Assembly (NCBI RefSeq): GCF_037975245.1
Contig: NC_092578.1
Coordinates: 12,816,321-12,880,320, forward strand
Source: Apostichopus japonicus
Lineage: Eukaryota; Echinodermata; Holothuroidea; Aspidochirotida; Stichopodidae
Length of the DNA: 64,000 nt
Direction of reading: 5' to 3'
The notes below the pieces were generated by a model. The model did not search any database. It was not told where the DNA came from and saw only the letters and a program-made list of their open reading frames with translations. Shown piece by piece: positions 25,801-40,800 of the stretch. A program made the translations under genes and the position numbers. How positions within the stretch are numbered: the first letter of the stretch is position 1; each line of letters opens with the position of its first letter.

Positions 25801-28800
25801 TGGATTAAGCAGAAACAATAAATTCATTTCAAGTTGTCGTAAACTTTCTCTCTATCATAGCTAGTGAAAAGCTTGTAACTTCAAAGAGGGATCATAATAT
25901 TTTTAACAAACATATTCAGAGACAGACTGCAAAGAGAGAAAGATGGGGGGGGGGGGATAAATAAATTTTCAAAAACATCTTTAGACAATTCAATAAGTAA
26001 TACGTTATAGTTATAATTTGGAGTATCAAAATGTTTGTGTAACCATATACATCTCTTATTTACATTGAAGGGTGTGGAAATATGAGATTAATATCATATC
26101 TTAGTAAAACATTTGAAGGTTATTGAATATTTGAGTAATATATGACTGACTGCAATGTTGCAGGTTGACACAAAATCACAACCTAATAAATACAGAAAGA
26201 AAAGACAACCAGCTCTTAATAATGGCATATATTTATCTGGCCATCTCCATTATTTCTCTTTTTTAAATTGAAATTGTTTTGGCTACATGTTTGCATAAAC
26301 ATGAAAGTAATTTTTTGTTCGCTTTCAGATATTATAAATTAAAGAGGTGAATTTTCTCTTTTTGCTTTTGTGTTGTTACATGGTATATGAAGGTATGTGG
26401 CAAGTATATAATAGATTTGTAGAAAAGACATGTGATCCAGTTTGTATAACCTTTGACCTTTCTCCATCTGACTGGAATCCTGAAACAGTTCATTGATACT
26501 AACCTATGAGGCTCACTTGTACTGTTTTCTCTTGAAATAAACTTCCTTGGGATGCCCTGCATGTAACCCTTCAGAAAGATGAGAATTTAAAAAAAGAGAA
26601 GGTGTTAACTGACATAGACACTGTATTCATGGTACTGTATACAGGTATGTAAAAACCTAAAATAAAATATGACAGCAGTTATTGTTCAGAAAATCCTTAT
26701 AAAAGAGTATCTGTACAATATGCAATTGATGTAGGAAGGAGGATGAGAAGATGCAGAATGGCAGTGTGAAGGAATCTGTAATGCTGAGGTTTCAAATATT
26801 TACACATTTACTTGAATTCAATTACAAAATATTTCATCAATATCACATATATGAGAACTATAGATCAAAGGTCATGAATATGCAATGTTTTGTAATTTAG
26901 ATATTTTCCTTCCTTTTTTTTTCCGAAACCGACTTTGTATTAATATCTGCTGATGAACAAACTGACTCATTCTTCGCTTGCATTTTACTCCCCATACACA
27001 AATCCAATCCTATCAAAACTTGTAATAAACAAGAAACATATCTTTGCATTTCAGGAATCTGGACTATTTTCTAACAAAATGACACAGTTTGTTGGTAAAC
27101 AGACCATTTGTCATAGCTACATCCTAATATTTTTAATTTGAGATTTTGAGGGATAAGATCACACTAAATATGGTATATACTCACATGTTACCTTCAGCAA
27201 CATTAAACATATGTTTGCCCAATTCAAGCAAAAACATGGATCGGGATCCCAGTATGTTCAACGTGCATGCCTGCCTTTTAGCATATCAACCAAATCTAGA
27301 CCGGTCTGAAGTTAGATACTTATTCCCCGTTCCTCGTTCGATATTCGCGAATGAGTAACTGCTACCTATTCAGTTACGTATTCGACAATGGTATAGACGT
27401 AACACCTCTGGCATGACGAAAGCTTTCTTACAAGATGTTCAACATTTGGTCGTGGTAAGAGGTTTATCTATGGGTCATATACTCTAATGAATATTTAGAA
27501 GGATACCATAATGCATCTTTCCGGTCCGAATAGTTCTTGACCAACTAAAGTGACCAGTACTTCATCAGTTTCTAAATTAATGTAACGGGACCTGAAAAAA
27601 ATCACTCTAGGCCCTAATCAAGTCTAGCACGCCTTGGACCACCTAACCAATGGGTCATAGGAATTCTTAACACATTGTAGAAGGATAACATAATGCGTCT
27701 TGACCGGTCCAAAGCGTGCTTGACCAATTAAAATGACCACTAAATCAACAATTTTTAAAATAAATGTTACAGGAACTGAAATAAAAAAACATTTGGGCCC
27801 TAATCAAAACCAGCACGCCTTGGACCACCCAACCAATGGATCATATGAATTCTATAGACATTGTAGATGTGTACCATAATGCGTCTTGCCCGGTCCAAAG
27901 ATTGCTTGACCAATTAAAATGACCACTAATAATTATTTTTTCTATGACTGAAACGGGACCACGAAAAAGCTTTGGGCCCTAATCCATGCAGCACGCCTTG
28001 GACCACCCAACCAATGGTTAACATGAACTCTAGGGACATTGTAGAAGGGTACCATAATGCGTCTTGCCCGGTCCAAAGCGTGCTTGACCAATTTAAATGA
28101 CCATTAAATAATTACTTATTCAATGAGTGAAAAGGGACCACGAAAAAGCTTTGGGCCCTAATCCATGCCGCACGCCTTGGATCACCCAACCGATGGTTAA
28201 CATGAACTCTAAGGACATTGTAGAAGGGTACCATAATGCTTCTTGCCCGGTCCAAAGCGTGCTTGACCAATTCAAATGACCACTAGATAATTACTTCTTT
28301 AATGAGTGTAACGGGACCACAAAAAAGCTTTGGGCCCTAATCCATGCAGCACGCCTTGGACCACCCAACCAATGGATCATATGAATTCTATAGACATTGT
28401 AGATGTGTACCATAATGCGTCTTGCCCGGTCCAAAGATTGCTTGACCAATTCAAATGACCACTAATAATTATTTTTTCTATGACTGAAACGGGACCACGA
28501 AAAAGCTTTGGGCCCTAATCCATGCAGCACGCCTTGGACCACCCAACCAATGGTTAACATGAACTCTAGGGACATTGTAGAAGGGTACCATAATGCGTCT
28601 TGCCCGGTCCAAAGCGTGCTTGACCAATTTAAATGACCATTAAATCATTACTTTTTTAATGAGTGAAAAGGGACCACGAAAAAGCTTTGGGCCCTAATCC
28701 ATGCAGCACGCCTTGGATCACCAAACCGATGGTTAACATGAACTCTAAGGACATTGTAGTAGGGTACCATAATGCGTCTTGCCCGGTCCAAAGCGTGCTT

Positions 28801-31800
28801 GACCAATTAAAATGACCACTAAATAATTACTTCTTTATTGAGTGTAACGGGACCACAAAAAAGCTTTGGGCCCTAATCCATGCAGCACGCCTTGGACCAC
28901 CAAACCGATGGTTAACATGAACTCTAGGGACATTGTAGAAGGGCATCATAATGCGTCTTGCCCGGTCCAAAGCGTGCTTGACCAATTTAAATGACCATTA
29001 AGTCATTACATTTTTAATGAGTGAAAAGGGACCACGAAAAAGCTTTGGGCCCTAATCCATGCAGCACGCCTTGGACCACCCAACCAATGGATCATATGAA
29101 TTCTATGGATATTGTTGAGGGGTACCATTATGCGTCTAACCCGGTCCAAAGAGTGCTTGACTAATACAAATGACTAATGCACAATCATTATCCAGTAGAT
29201 TCATCAATATTTTCTTTTTTGAAGTTTTACTCTATTTGTGTACCAGGGTGGTGATACAAAACAATAGCAAGATTAATGCTAATTGGTGCTTTACGATCAT
29301 CAGCATACAAAGTTTCCTTCCCGCCCAGGAGAAACACACGCGCACTCTTTTTTTTTGGGGGGGGGGGCGCACCTTAGCGCAACTCCATTTCTCAGAATGA
29401 AGTGATTAATGAAGACTGGCAACGCAATGAAAACGGTTTTTTATTATTCGTTCATAGAACTTAATTTCATTTCTTTTATTCGTTTCACACGTCACAGATT
29501 TACAGATTGAAAGAATAGAGAAGTTTTCTTGCCTCTCTCCATGAAAGTGTTTGTGAACGCTGTTACCCCCTTCGTAGGTTCTGAAAGATTCCACTGCTAC
29601 ATTCTATATAGAGCTGACTAAGGCAATCAGTCATCTCGGGTCAAGCGGAGATAAACTTACTTTAATAGTTTATTTAGCAAAATAGTCTTCAAGTGACTTA
29701 TTTCTACCCAGACATATGTTTTATGCCGAAATCCCTTTCTGATTTATTGATGATCTCCATTAGTCATAGTTGGTAATGAACCAATCCAAGTTACCCTATG
29801 TACTGCCATTCTATGCATTTTTCATTTTATCGTGTTCCCATGTGCTTGTCCTTCTCTTAGCGATTTTTCAATAGAAAGTTTCTGTTGGAGTGTATAGAGG
29901 GCAGATCCACCATAAGAAGTTTCACTGGGTTTATTCCAACTAAACATAGACCAGAGTTAGTGTGAGTTTTTAGCAAATTTTCTTTTATTCAGTTTTACCT
30001 AAATATTAATTATAACTTCCATAATCTAGCTATATAAATTTTACTAAATACACAAGATATATTCAATCCATTAACAAAAGTGCAAGATTTTAGGCCAATT
30101 TCGCGTTTAGTCAATATATACATTTTACCAATCTATGTGCAAAGATGTTCCATATCACTATTACTCAATACTTCATAAGATAAATGTGAAGGAGCGGAAC
30201 AAAGGATCATGCGTTCTGATTGTAATTGAATGATTCATTCAGGATGTTTCATAGAAGTTTTCTCTCGTTAAAGAGCGCTTGACCATTAGGCTCGAACTAA
30301 GTGATACCGATTTACGAACTGACTGCCTACCTTGTCCATGGAATTACCTTGTCCATGGAAAGACTGAGAGTTCATATTTATCATAGCGTGATTGCTCCCT
30401 TGTGTCAAACCATTAACATAATTAAGTGATAGATTAATGAAAGAATCTGCAGCATGTTGAAAGTTTAACTGCATTTTCGCATTTGTATTCCCAAATTAAT
30501 TAAATATCGGAAATAGTCACAATTTTCTTCGTTCCTTGTTTGAACGTTACTGCATGTGCCATTAATGCATGGTAGGCCTAGGGGATTGTTCATTACTTTG
30601 ATTGTTTGTCCGGCTGTAAGCTTCAGTTGAGCTTTTATGAAAGTGCATGCCTGCTACAAGCCTGCCACAAGCCTGCCACAAGTCTGCCACAAGGCTGCCA
30701 CAAGCCTGCCACAAGCCTGCCACAAGCCTGCCACAAGCCTGCTACAAGCCTGTTACAGCCTTGCTTTAGCCCTGGAAAGATGCTGTCGCTTTATGCCACT
30801 GTGTTCAAATAACTCCCACATTGCAATTTCCCTCTTTGAGTAGGCCTGAAATTTCGTAAGTGATTTGCGCAAGTTAAAGTGTTATATATGCTGACATATC
30901 AATGAATTCGGAAGACACTTAGAGGTAACGTTCTAAAATTGTAAAAGCTTTCCTACAGAATTTGGCCATATATAGACATGCGGCCAGGGACGTCGCTAGA
31001 GGGGTGGGGGTAGGGGGTGTCTCACCCCCCCCCAATCGTGGTAAAACTGACGATAGTTGGAAAATTTGAGTGCGACAGTCGGAATTTCCTACTGTCGCAC
31101 TCTAATTTTCATATATTCTTGTAATTTGTGAGTGACCTAAAACTTTCGGTCAAAATTGACCTTTAATTAGTCATATTTACCACGTTTTCCTTGTCAAATT
31201 GAGAAATTGTATCTCGTGATCCTTATACTCCACCATACAAAACTTCGTATGATTTTGAATACTGTAAAAAAAAATGCCTAATGGAAATACTGTACATCGT
31301 ATACAATTAATACGCTCAATGCTAATCTACGGAAGCTTAAATGTGCTATCAACATAAGGAACACTTTGCCCTGTTAGGTGAAATTTTTCAGTAAATTGTT
31401 TAGAGTACAAGATAAAATCTTATCCAAAAACAGAAAAATGTTGGATTGCTCAGTTGCTTTAACTGAGCAATTGAACAACCTTTCTGAAAATATTTAATTG
31501 ACAACTTATCATATCTATAGTGTATTGGACGTTTTGCTGCAAAATGTTCAATTGTTCACTTCATTCCATCTGAGCAACTGAAAAATTTTCTGCAAAATGT
31601 TTAATTGACAACTTACCTTATCTCGTCAAATGGACATTTTTTGGCAAAATGTTCAATTGTTCACTTCATTCCAACTGAGCAATTGAAATATTTTTTGGGC
31701 AAAATGTATAATTGACAACTTATCGTATCTCGTCAACTCAACATTTTTCTGCAAAATTTGTTAATTGTTCATTTCATTCCAAATGCTCCAAATTCCAAAT

Positions 31801-34800
31801 CCTTTTTTTCATGTGAGTGATAAATAGTCTCACCCCCTCCCCCACCCCACCCCAAGAAAATATTAAGCGCTAGGAAAAAGCACTGTATTTTGGGGTAATT
31901 TCACTATGTCGTCGAATATAATTTGTTGAAAATTTGTTGTTTTCCTCTTTGTTAGCTTTTGTAGTTACTAGTCTATGTAGCCTATCAAGCAGAAAACTTA
32001 TACTCAGTTGCTTACTCCATTAACCAGAGTCATTAATAAGTTTGTGAAGTGAGGGCAAAGGGTGCACCAGTACCGAAAAAAAAGCTCGGAACAAAAGTGC
32101 AAACGCGAAAGATAGGGTGTCTGACTGACACTGACCGTATCGTTGACAAGTAGTGCTGGGGGAGGGGGGGGGGGGGGAGTTACAAGACAGCAGTCGTAAT
32201 TTTCCGGCTCCAAAACCCATCCAGTTGGAATTTCAGCCACTACACCCCCCCCCCCAATCATCAGGCCTTAGCTACGTCCCTGCATGCGGCCATGAATAAG
32301 AATTCATATGACCCAATGGTTGGGTGGTCCAAGGCGTGTTAGCCTTGATAAGTGCCTAAAGTGATTATTTTCGTGGTCCCTTTACACTCATTAAAGAAGT
32401 AATGATTTAGTGGTCATTTTAACTGGTCAAGCACGCTTTGGACCGGGCAAGACGCATTATGGTACCCTTCTACAATGTCCTTAGAGTTCATGTTAACCAT
32501 CGGTTTGGTGGTCCAAGGCGTGCTGTATGGATTAGGGCCCAAGGCTTTTTTTGTGGTCCCGTTACACTCATTGAATAAGTAATTATTTAGTGGTCATTTG
32601 AATTGGTCAAGCACGCTTTGGACCGGGCAAGATGCATAATGGTACCCTTCTACAATGTCCCTAGAGTTCATGTTAACCATCGGTTTGGTGGTCCAAGGCG
32701 TGCTGCATGGATTAGGGCCCAAAGCTTTTTTGTGGTCCCGTTACACTCAATAAAGAAGTAATTATTTAGTGGTCATTTGAATTGGTCAAGCACGCTTTGG
32801 ACCGGGCAAGACGCATTATGGTACCCTTCTACAATGTCCTTAGAGTTCATATTAACCATCGGTTTGGTGGTTCAAGGCGTGCTGCATGGATTAGGGCCCA
32901 AGGCTTTTTTGTGGTCCCGTTACACTCATTGAATAAGTAATTATTTAGTGGTCATTTGAATTGGTCAAGCACGCTTTGGACCGGGCAAGATGCATAATGT
33001 TACCCTTCTACAATGTCCCTAGAGTTCATGTTAACCATCGGTTTGGTGGTCCAAGGCGTGCTGCATGGATTAGGGCCCAAAGCTTTTTTGTGGTCCCGTT
33101 ACACTCAATAAAGAAGTAATTATTTAGTGGTCATTTGAATTGGTCAAGCACGCTTTGGACCGGGCAAGACGCATTATGGTACCCTTCTACAATGTCCTTA
33201 GAGTTCATGTTAACCATCGGTTTGGTGGTCCAAGGCGTGCTGCATGGATTAGGGCCCAAAGCTTTTTCGTGGTCCCTTTTCACTCATTAAAAAAGTAATG
33301 ACTTAATGGTCATTTAAATTGGTCAAGCACGCTTTGGACCGGGCAAGACGCATTATGGTACCCTTCTACAATGACTTAAGAGTTCATACGACCCATTGGT
33401 TGGGTGGTCCAAGGCGTGGTGGTTTTGATCAGGGCCCAAATGTTTTTATTTCAGTTCCTGTTACATTTATTTAAAAAATTGTTGATTTAGTGGTCATTTT
33501 AATTGGTCAAGCACGCTTTGGACCGGTCAAGACGCATTATGGTATCCTTCTACAATGTGTTAAGAATTCCTATGACCCATTGGTTAGGTGGTCCAAGGCG
33601 TGCTAGTTTTGATTAGGGCCTAGAGTGATCTTTTTTCAGGTCCCGTTACATTAATTTAGAAACTGATGAAGTACTGGTCATTTTAGTTGGTCAAGAACTA
33701 TTCGGACCGGAAAAGATGCATTATGGTATCCTTCTAAATATTCATTAGAGTATATGACCCATAGATGAACCTCTTACCACGACCAAATGTTGATCATCTT
33801 GTAAGAAAGCTTTTGCCTTGCCAGAGGTGTTACGTCGATACCATTGTCGAATACGTAACTGAATAGGTAGCAGTTACTCATTCGCGAATATCGAACGAGG
33901 AACGGGGAATAAGTATCTAACTTCACACCGGTCAAATCTAGACCCATAGGTGAATTATGTAACCAGAAAGACACTCATTTGCCTAGCTAAGCTGTTAGCA
34001 TATCAAACTCATGAGAAACAACTGCTCCAGTATCAGATGTACGTGACACATCACAGCTTTTATCTTTCTCAAAAACTCACCGTGTAAATGTTTCTGAACT
34101 TGAAAGTTGTATCTCTATGAACGATGCTCCGGCAGCGAGAAATTGCTGGGGAATTGATTCCAAGCTGCTGTCCAGCCAGGTGATATTCGGTGTGGGATAC
34201 CCTTCAGCCACACAAATGACTACATAAGGAAATCCAGGGCTCACTGATGCATTCTGGGACAGGAAGGTAATCCTAGGTGCTTCTGTATATAGTGAAAAAC
34301 ACCATGATAGATATGAAGGATGGATACAGTCAATAAATAAAACTTATATAGTTCTCTTAAAGTATGCTGCTATAATTCTACACAATCACTGATGCATTCT
34401 GGGACAGGAAGGTAATCCTAGGTGCTTCTGTATAGTGAAAAACACCATGACAGATATGAAGGATGGATACAGTCAATAAATAAAACTTATATAACTATTG
34501 AAGTATGCTGCTATAATTCTACACAATGCATATTAGTTCCTTTTAAAGTGTTTATTTATTTTATTTTATTAATGATTTTATTTCTCATTTCGGTCTTCTT
34601 TCAACTGCATGTTAATGAATTGTAGATGATTATTTGGATGATGAATAGGCAATGGATGGTCAATAATTCTCTAAGATCAGTGGCGGAGCGTCCATACAGT
34701 CAGGGGGGCGGATGCCCCCTCCCCTTGACGGACTCAAATGGACTGCTGGCGCCCCTTTCAGCTCTTTACCACTTCTTACTTATTTGCGGTTATTGACTTT

Positions 34801-37800
34801 TTTATTGCACTCTCATCTTCCTATTGACATTTGTTACATTTTGTTGGTGTAATTTGGCGATGACACCTATTTATTCTTCGTTTATCTGCAAATTAGCCAG
34901 GCCCGGAAAGGGTCATTTCCGGCGATCAAGGGAGTATCTTTACTCAAAAAATTTCTGTACCCTACGCCCCAACCTGTGGTGGCGCTCTGCTTAGATAGTG
35001 TCGGAAGCGCCCCTGCAGACCATTCTCGTCCCCCTGACCAATACCCCTAGCTCTCCCACTGTCTAAGATCACTGACGCAAAATATCTCTACAAAGTTTTG
35101 TCCTGACAATTAACTTTCAAGGCTGATTATAAACTGCAGTATTAAGAGATACATAATTTTTAAAGCTTAGCTCGTCATTATTAAGGTTTGCAATGAAGGA
35201 AGTAACATCTATGACAATGAAAAGATGATATCACTACGACAAAGTTGCCTTTCTCATCATTCCGGGCTATACTAGAGAGTTGTTCTGCACTTTTTCTGTG
35301 AAGGAAGTTTCCGGTTACTGTCAGAAGTGCACACAGGATTTCCTGATCTGCAAAGATGTGCATGATCTATAACCCAGACCTTTTGATAATAAATGTATGT
35401 TTTGTTTACAATACAACTTTCTTCTAAGCATGGAGGAAATACTATATAAATTGCAGATTATTTCAGGCCTGTATGTTTGAGTTCCAAACTTTGAGTCATC
35501 CGCACTTTACCATATTGTACATATTGCCAACAATTTGAGTCAAACTAGTTATGGGTTCATATGATCAGCAATCAAGTAAGGTATTGCATGAGTATAGATT
35601 CTTCAGTAGCCCATACATACATATAGCTATACCCTTTGGCCACTTTTGTGGGCAACTCATAAATGTTGAATGTTAAATGTTGAATGTAAATTTTTTCAAT
35701 AAATACAAAATGGTGAGCAGTGTTATCATAGGCATGTCAAGTACGTTTTTTCACTCTATATATTTATCGTTCCTCATAAACCTTAATACAAATATATATA
35801 AACTGATGAACCAGCTGAGAAAAATTATACATTATACATTTATTTATTTTTTATTCATATTCCTGCTTGCAGGAGGAAATACATACATACATACTTACAT
35901 ACATATGTACCACAAAGTTTTGTCTGTAACCTAGCTATCTTAAAGATTTTTTATTTCATGGCTGCATTATTGAACTTTGCACTTGTCATGATCAATTTTG
36001 AGTGGAATTTCTTCAAGGAATGCCTTTGTGCCTAAATTTCAAATAAAAGTAGCCTATATAGTATTTTTATGGGATTGTGTTTGATGGCAAACACTTGCAA
36101 GGTCTCCACAAGAACATACAACAAACTTTAATAGTTGACCTTCGTGAATCCAAAGTAGTAGGAAGCCAACAAAAGCTCTTTTGAAACCACTTCCATGTGT
36201 TCGACGATCAAAAATGAACACTAGATTTTATATTGAGCCTATTCTTTTGGATATTAATATGACCAGAGAATTATAAGGCAGGCATGTCATTGTCAATTGC
36301 ACCCATTTCTGCTCCTATAGGACTGCCATTTAACATCCTATTTTAGTTGTAATATGGGAAAAAGAGGGCAAAGAATGTGAATGATCTAAAGCTGATGGGA
36401 ATTAAGAGGTGAACTCCCCTAAAACCTTGCAGGTTTGATCATTACCAGAACATATCAGTTTTAAGTTAGTGGAATTTTTGGCAGTTTAATGTATTTACTG
36501 TAATGTTTTGATTAGTATACTAAAAGTAAATACTGCCCTCTGATATATATATAAAATAATGTTCATGCATCACGTATAAAAGACACAGATAGGTTGTCAA
36601 CAAAGAAGACAGAATAAAATCCATCGTAATCATAAACATCGTTTGTCTATCTACTATCTTGAAACCAATTCCATTTTAAAAATTGAGCCACTTCGTGGAC
36701 TTTTCGTGTCCACGTATTGTTTGAGCAATATTTGCGACCACTCATAGGTACTGATCACACATTGGAAATACTTTTCCTTGTTCCGGAGTGCACTATCAAC
36801 TTTGCGTCTAACTCCCGCCTGTTAAGCATGTGGTCTTCAACCATTAACCACATGTTGAAGTTCAATGACGTATAAGATAGTGATTTCAAATTGGGTCATT
36901 AAGAAGACTTCGTGTTTTTTGTGTTTCACAGAAAAGTTTGATAGGTATATTTTCATTGCAAAGCTTTTAATAGCAATTGTATTTTAGAGTAGTTGTATCA
37001 TACACTAGTGAAGCAGTTGACACAAACATTAATCAAACTTAATGCAACACAGATATGTAGTCCATACTCTTGACATGAAATTAGCATAATTTCTACAGGG
37101 GGTTATGTCCACAACCATATAAAAGACAGGCTGTAATATATAACTTACAATGCACATTTTAATGCAAAGTGGTCATAAACATCCCCAATTTGTGTTGTCA
37201 AGTTTCTAACTCACTTTCAAGAAGGTTAAGTTTGTTTCTCTATCATTGTATTTCACACCGCCAAGATGTTAAACCAAACTGCTGATGGTACTTCCAGAAG
37301 TTATGTTGTAGAAAAAACAATTTTTTTTTAAACTTATATCTGGAGCTGCATATTTTAAGCATTTTCATTCCTGGTCTTGCACAAGAGGCAATATTAATTC
37401 TCTGTTATCAATTGGGATTATATAAATTAATTTGGTAGGTTTCAGTATGGTTATTTAAAAATTAACTTTCACTGCCTTGTAATTGTTTTAATATTGAACA
37501 AGCCAACTTAAAAGAAAAGTTATGTTTTGAGTTTCATAATATAAATATTTTCATTTCTGGTCTCTGGAAAGTGACAGTTCATGTTGGGTCTTAATGTCAG
37601 CTACTCTAGGCAACAAGTCATGAGTGCAAAGTTACTTGGCACTAAGGGATATATAAGGGATATATTTCCATTTTATCAGTGTTGTCTTAGACTCTGACAT
37701 CACAGGGGTGAGCCAAAACAGCACTCTAGAAGGAACTCCAGCCAGAATAAGTAGACTGCTTCAAAACCTTGTATTGCATCCAATATATTCTGCATTGCCC

Positions 37801-40800
37801 CCAATATGATCGACTGCCAATTTTCTTGGATTTCTTGTACTGATATCCTGATGGCATAGTTCCTCAAAGAGACTTTTAATCTTCCTTATCAAGATTGAAT
37901 ACATACTATAATGAGATTGGAACAATCTTCTCTATGGGCATACGCATGATTTCCTTTGGGAATGTTTGAATGTGTACCTCCGCGTGTTAACGCATGTCTC
38001 GTGTACGTAGTGTAAAGGGGTTCTGAGGATGGTACATTTCCCCTCAGAGCCTGGAGATTTTTCAAACATGAAAACCCCCATGGAGCCACTTGGTGCACAA
38101 TTTTTACACTTTTGTGAAAAGAAAAACATGTAAAAACTTGGATACATTGCAATTTACTTGTCGGGGGGGGGGGGGGGGAGGCTGTGTGTATGTCATAAGT
38201 CAAAAACTGGAAACAGTAGAAATGATAACAGCTACTTGTTGCCATTCCTCACCATCAGAAAGCTCTTAATTAGGCTAGTCAACTTAACTAAAAAATATAT
38301 TTCTCCCTCGATTCAAGCTCACTGAGATCAAGATGTAATTCACACTCATGTTTTTGACTTAAGAAAAAGTGGAGGTATTCTGTAGGTATTTCAAACTTCA
38401 ACTGCCTTGAATTTCTTATTATGACTGTTGTTTTGTTGTTTCAACAAAATAAGAAAGGTTGTTTGCATGGTCTGTCTGCCTTCCTTGTTTTACTTTTGCA
38501 TGGTATGCTTGCTTTTTTCTTAGAGGAAGCAATAAAATTTTGTTTGCAATTTAGACAGGACCTACTTTAATGTTTGTTTTCTCGTGTTTTGTGTGTGTAT
38601 GGTATTTATAACATAGTATCGTTTCATGAGCCCAATATTGTGCATAGCAATCCTCGGAAAAAATTTCAATGAGTCAACCTGCCACTTTGGGAAATTCTTG
38701 CCACATCGAAAAATCCACTCTCCATTTACGACTTAGGAGAAAATTGACATGCGGAATATTGCTCAATATTTCTGCAATCGATACCATCAACCAAGCTCAT
38801 TGCATTCAAAGCCTATCCTTCGTCTAGATGGTCTTAGAATGATGACAGTGAAGTTCTGTTTATGTTGAATAAAGTGTGGAATCCATTATCAACAATATGT
38901 GCAATTTCCCTGTTATCTCAGTTAGGACCAAACCATCACCATCGCAGTTACGACTGGTCACTATTCACAGACTGAAGTTTGAAACTTTAGGAATATATAA
39001 AAAGAAAATACCAAAACACATTTCCTTCCCTAAAATTAATCAAACATCATGTTATTGTGGTTGTCATTTTGATAACAAGCAACGTATGAAGACTATTTTT
39101 CACTAATTATAAACCACTTACTAGTGAAAGAACTTTTTTGCGGAACTGAGTGCACAGGAGACACTACAAGTTTATTTTGGAAAATTTCTGCCTTAGCAGG
39201 CTAAGATGTAATTTCAGATGATTTTATTGGCTAACAGTCTGCTTAAAACCATTTTATACATTATTCACAGAGGGATCAGGAGGATTTACAAAGGTCGCTG
39301 CTCCAGACCTCACGAGTGACATTATTTCCCCTAACATCTTACGTCTCAGACATTCTACTATCCTTTTAAAAAAATGGGTCCAACATATAGTGGCCTCGTC
39401 CCTTGAAATTCGAGGAAGGACCAAGTTCACCACACCTTCCTCCAACACGATCCTGGACAAGTGTGAATTAAGTCCTTTAAAAATACAGCATAAATTTATA
39501 TTAGTTACTAATTGCTATATTTATTTTCAGCTATGTCCATTTATAAATTTGCAACATTTCTGTCATTCTAACAAATTCATGTTAGATATATAAACTATTA
39601 AATGCACTTTCAGCACATCATTTGCACATCATTTGTGGTGAGGTGATTTAATTTCGGTTGGTAGTAGTCTAACAGAAGGTATTCAATCAAAGGGTCAATG
39701 ATTAACCCTTAATGTCCAGATCTTGGTTAGAATTAGTCAAATCTCTACAATAATAGCTTTTCCATTAGTTTTATGAAGATATAACTTTGTCCACTCAAAA
39801 TGAGGGTTTTAAGTAGACATATACCGTCCCTTAGAAATGACTTAATATACAAAGACCCCCTATCATACACAATTTATATAAAATAAGCTAAGGGGACACC
39901 AATCAAGGCCCAAAAAGTGTAATTCTCTAACGGACTATGTAGTAAAAAAGACAGATGAAGGAATGGCAAAGGGGTTCCGTAGAAGTGTGCCTTGGCATTC
40001 ATTTACTCAATTACACGTGTTTTTACAGATATATATACAACTTTTGTCCACCAAATGTTAACTTTTAACAGATGTCGACCAAAGGCAGGATTTAATGGTA
40101 TATATAGAAATATAAAGATATATATATATATCTATATCTATATACATGTGTATCAATATATATACGTATAGATATATTTATCTATCTTTATATTTGTATA
40201 TAAACATTTATATAGAATACATGTTCTGCTCATATTACTATCATACATATTTAGTTTCCCTCACTGTCTGGTTGTACTGGAATATGACTCTATCTTCAAG
40301 CATGTTCACAAGTAGAGCTCGAAATCGCAGTTTTATGGGTATTGACTTTCCAGCAGTAAGCATTATTTATTTGTCCTCATCAAGTACCATGGGAGTACTA
40401 ATTAACTTTTGGACTGTGTACAAGCTCAAAACTGAATACTAATGTACTTTTCTAAAGTATATCCCTTTGAATTCAACATATTACACACTATAATATTACA
40501 CAATAGAACTCCGTGTATAGTGTCAGGTAGAGGGAATTGTTAAATATGGATCTCGCCCAACTTGGGGTTGTTGTCTAAGTTGGCTTTGTGATTCATTTTC
40601 AATTTTTCAGACTTTGATCGAATTGAACTTCACAGAAAAGCATAGGGTTCTTGTACTCACTAAGACAGAGACCAAAAATCCATAGTAGCTAAGGAACTTC
40701 AAGGAACGTTATAGCATCAATTAAATATAATCCATAATATTACACTACAACAGCCTACATGAACAGTATTGAACATACAATAATAATAGCAACCACTGCA

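Larger units (their letters stand above)
27300..33932. mobile_element. Foldback transposon with 9-bp target duplication (6633 bp)
   Basis: Long inverted arms (27300-29180 and 32291-33932) start with accggt and are flanked by the exact 9-bp direct repeat caaatctag (27291-27299 and 33933-33941). Each arm has a unique ~250-bp outer part, then tandem units of 179 bp (gggccctaatccatgcagca recurs at 28153, 28332, 28510, 28689, 28868 and so on). The 3.1-kb loop has no ORF of note. Foldback/Mutator-type elements give 9-bp duplications; the superfamily is inferred. It sits wholly in aGPCR intron 3, which splits an Ig fold. Confidence 0.88.
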
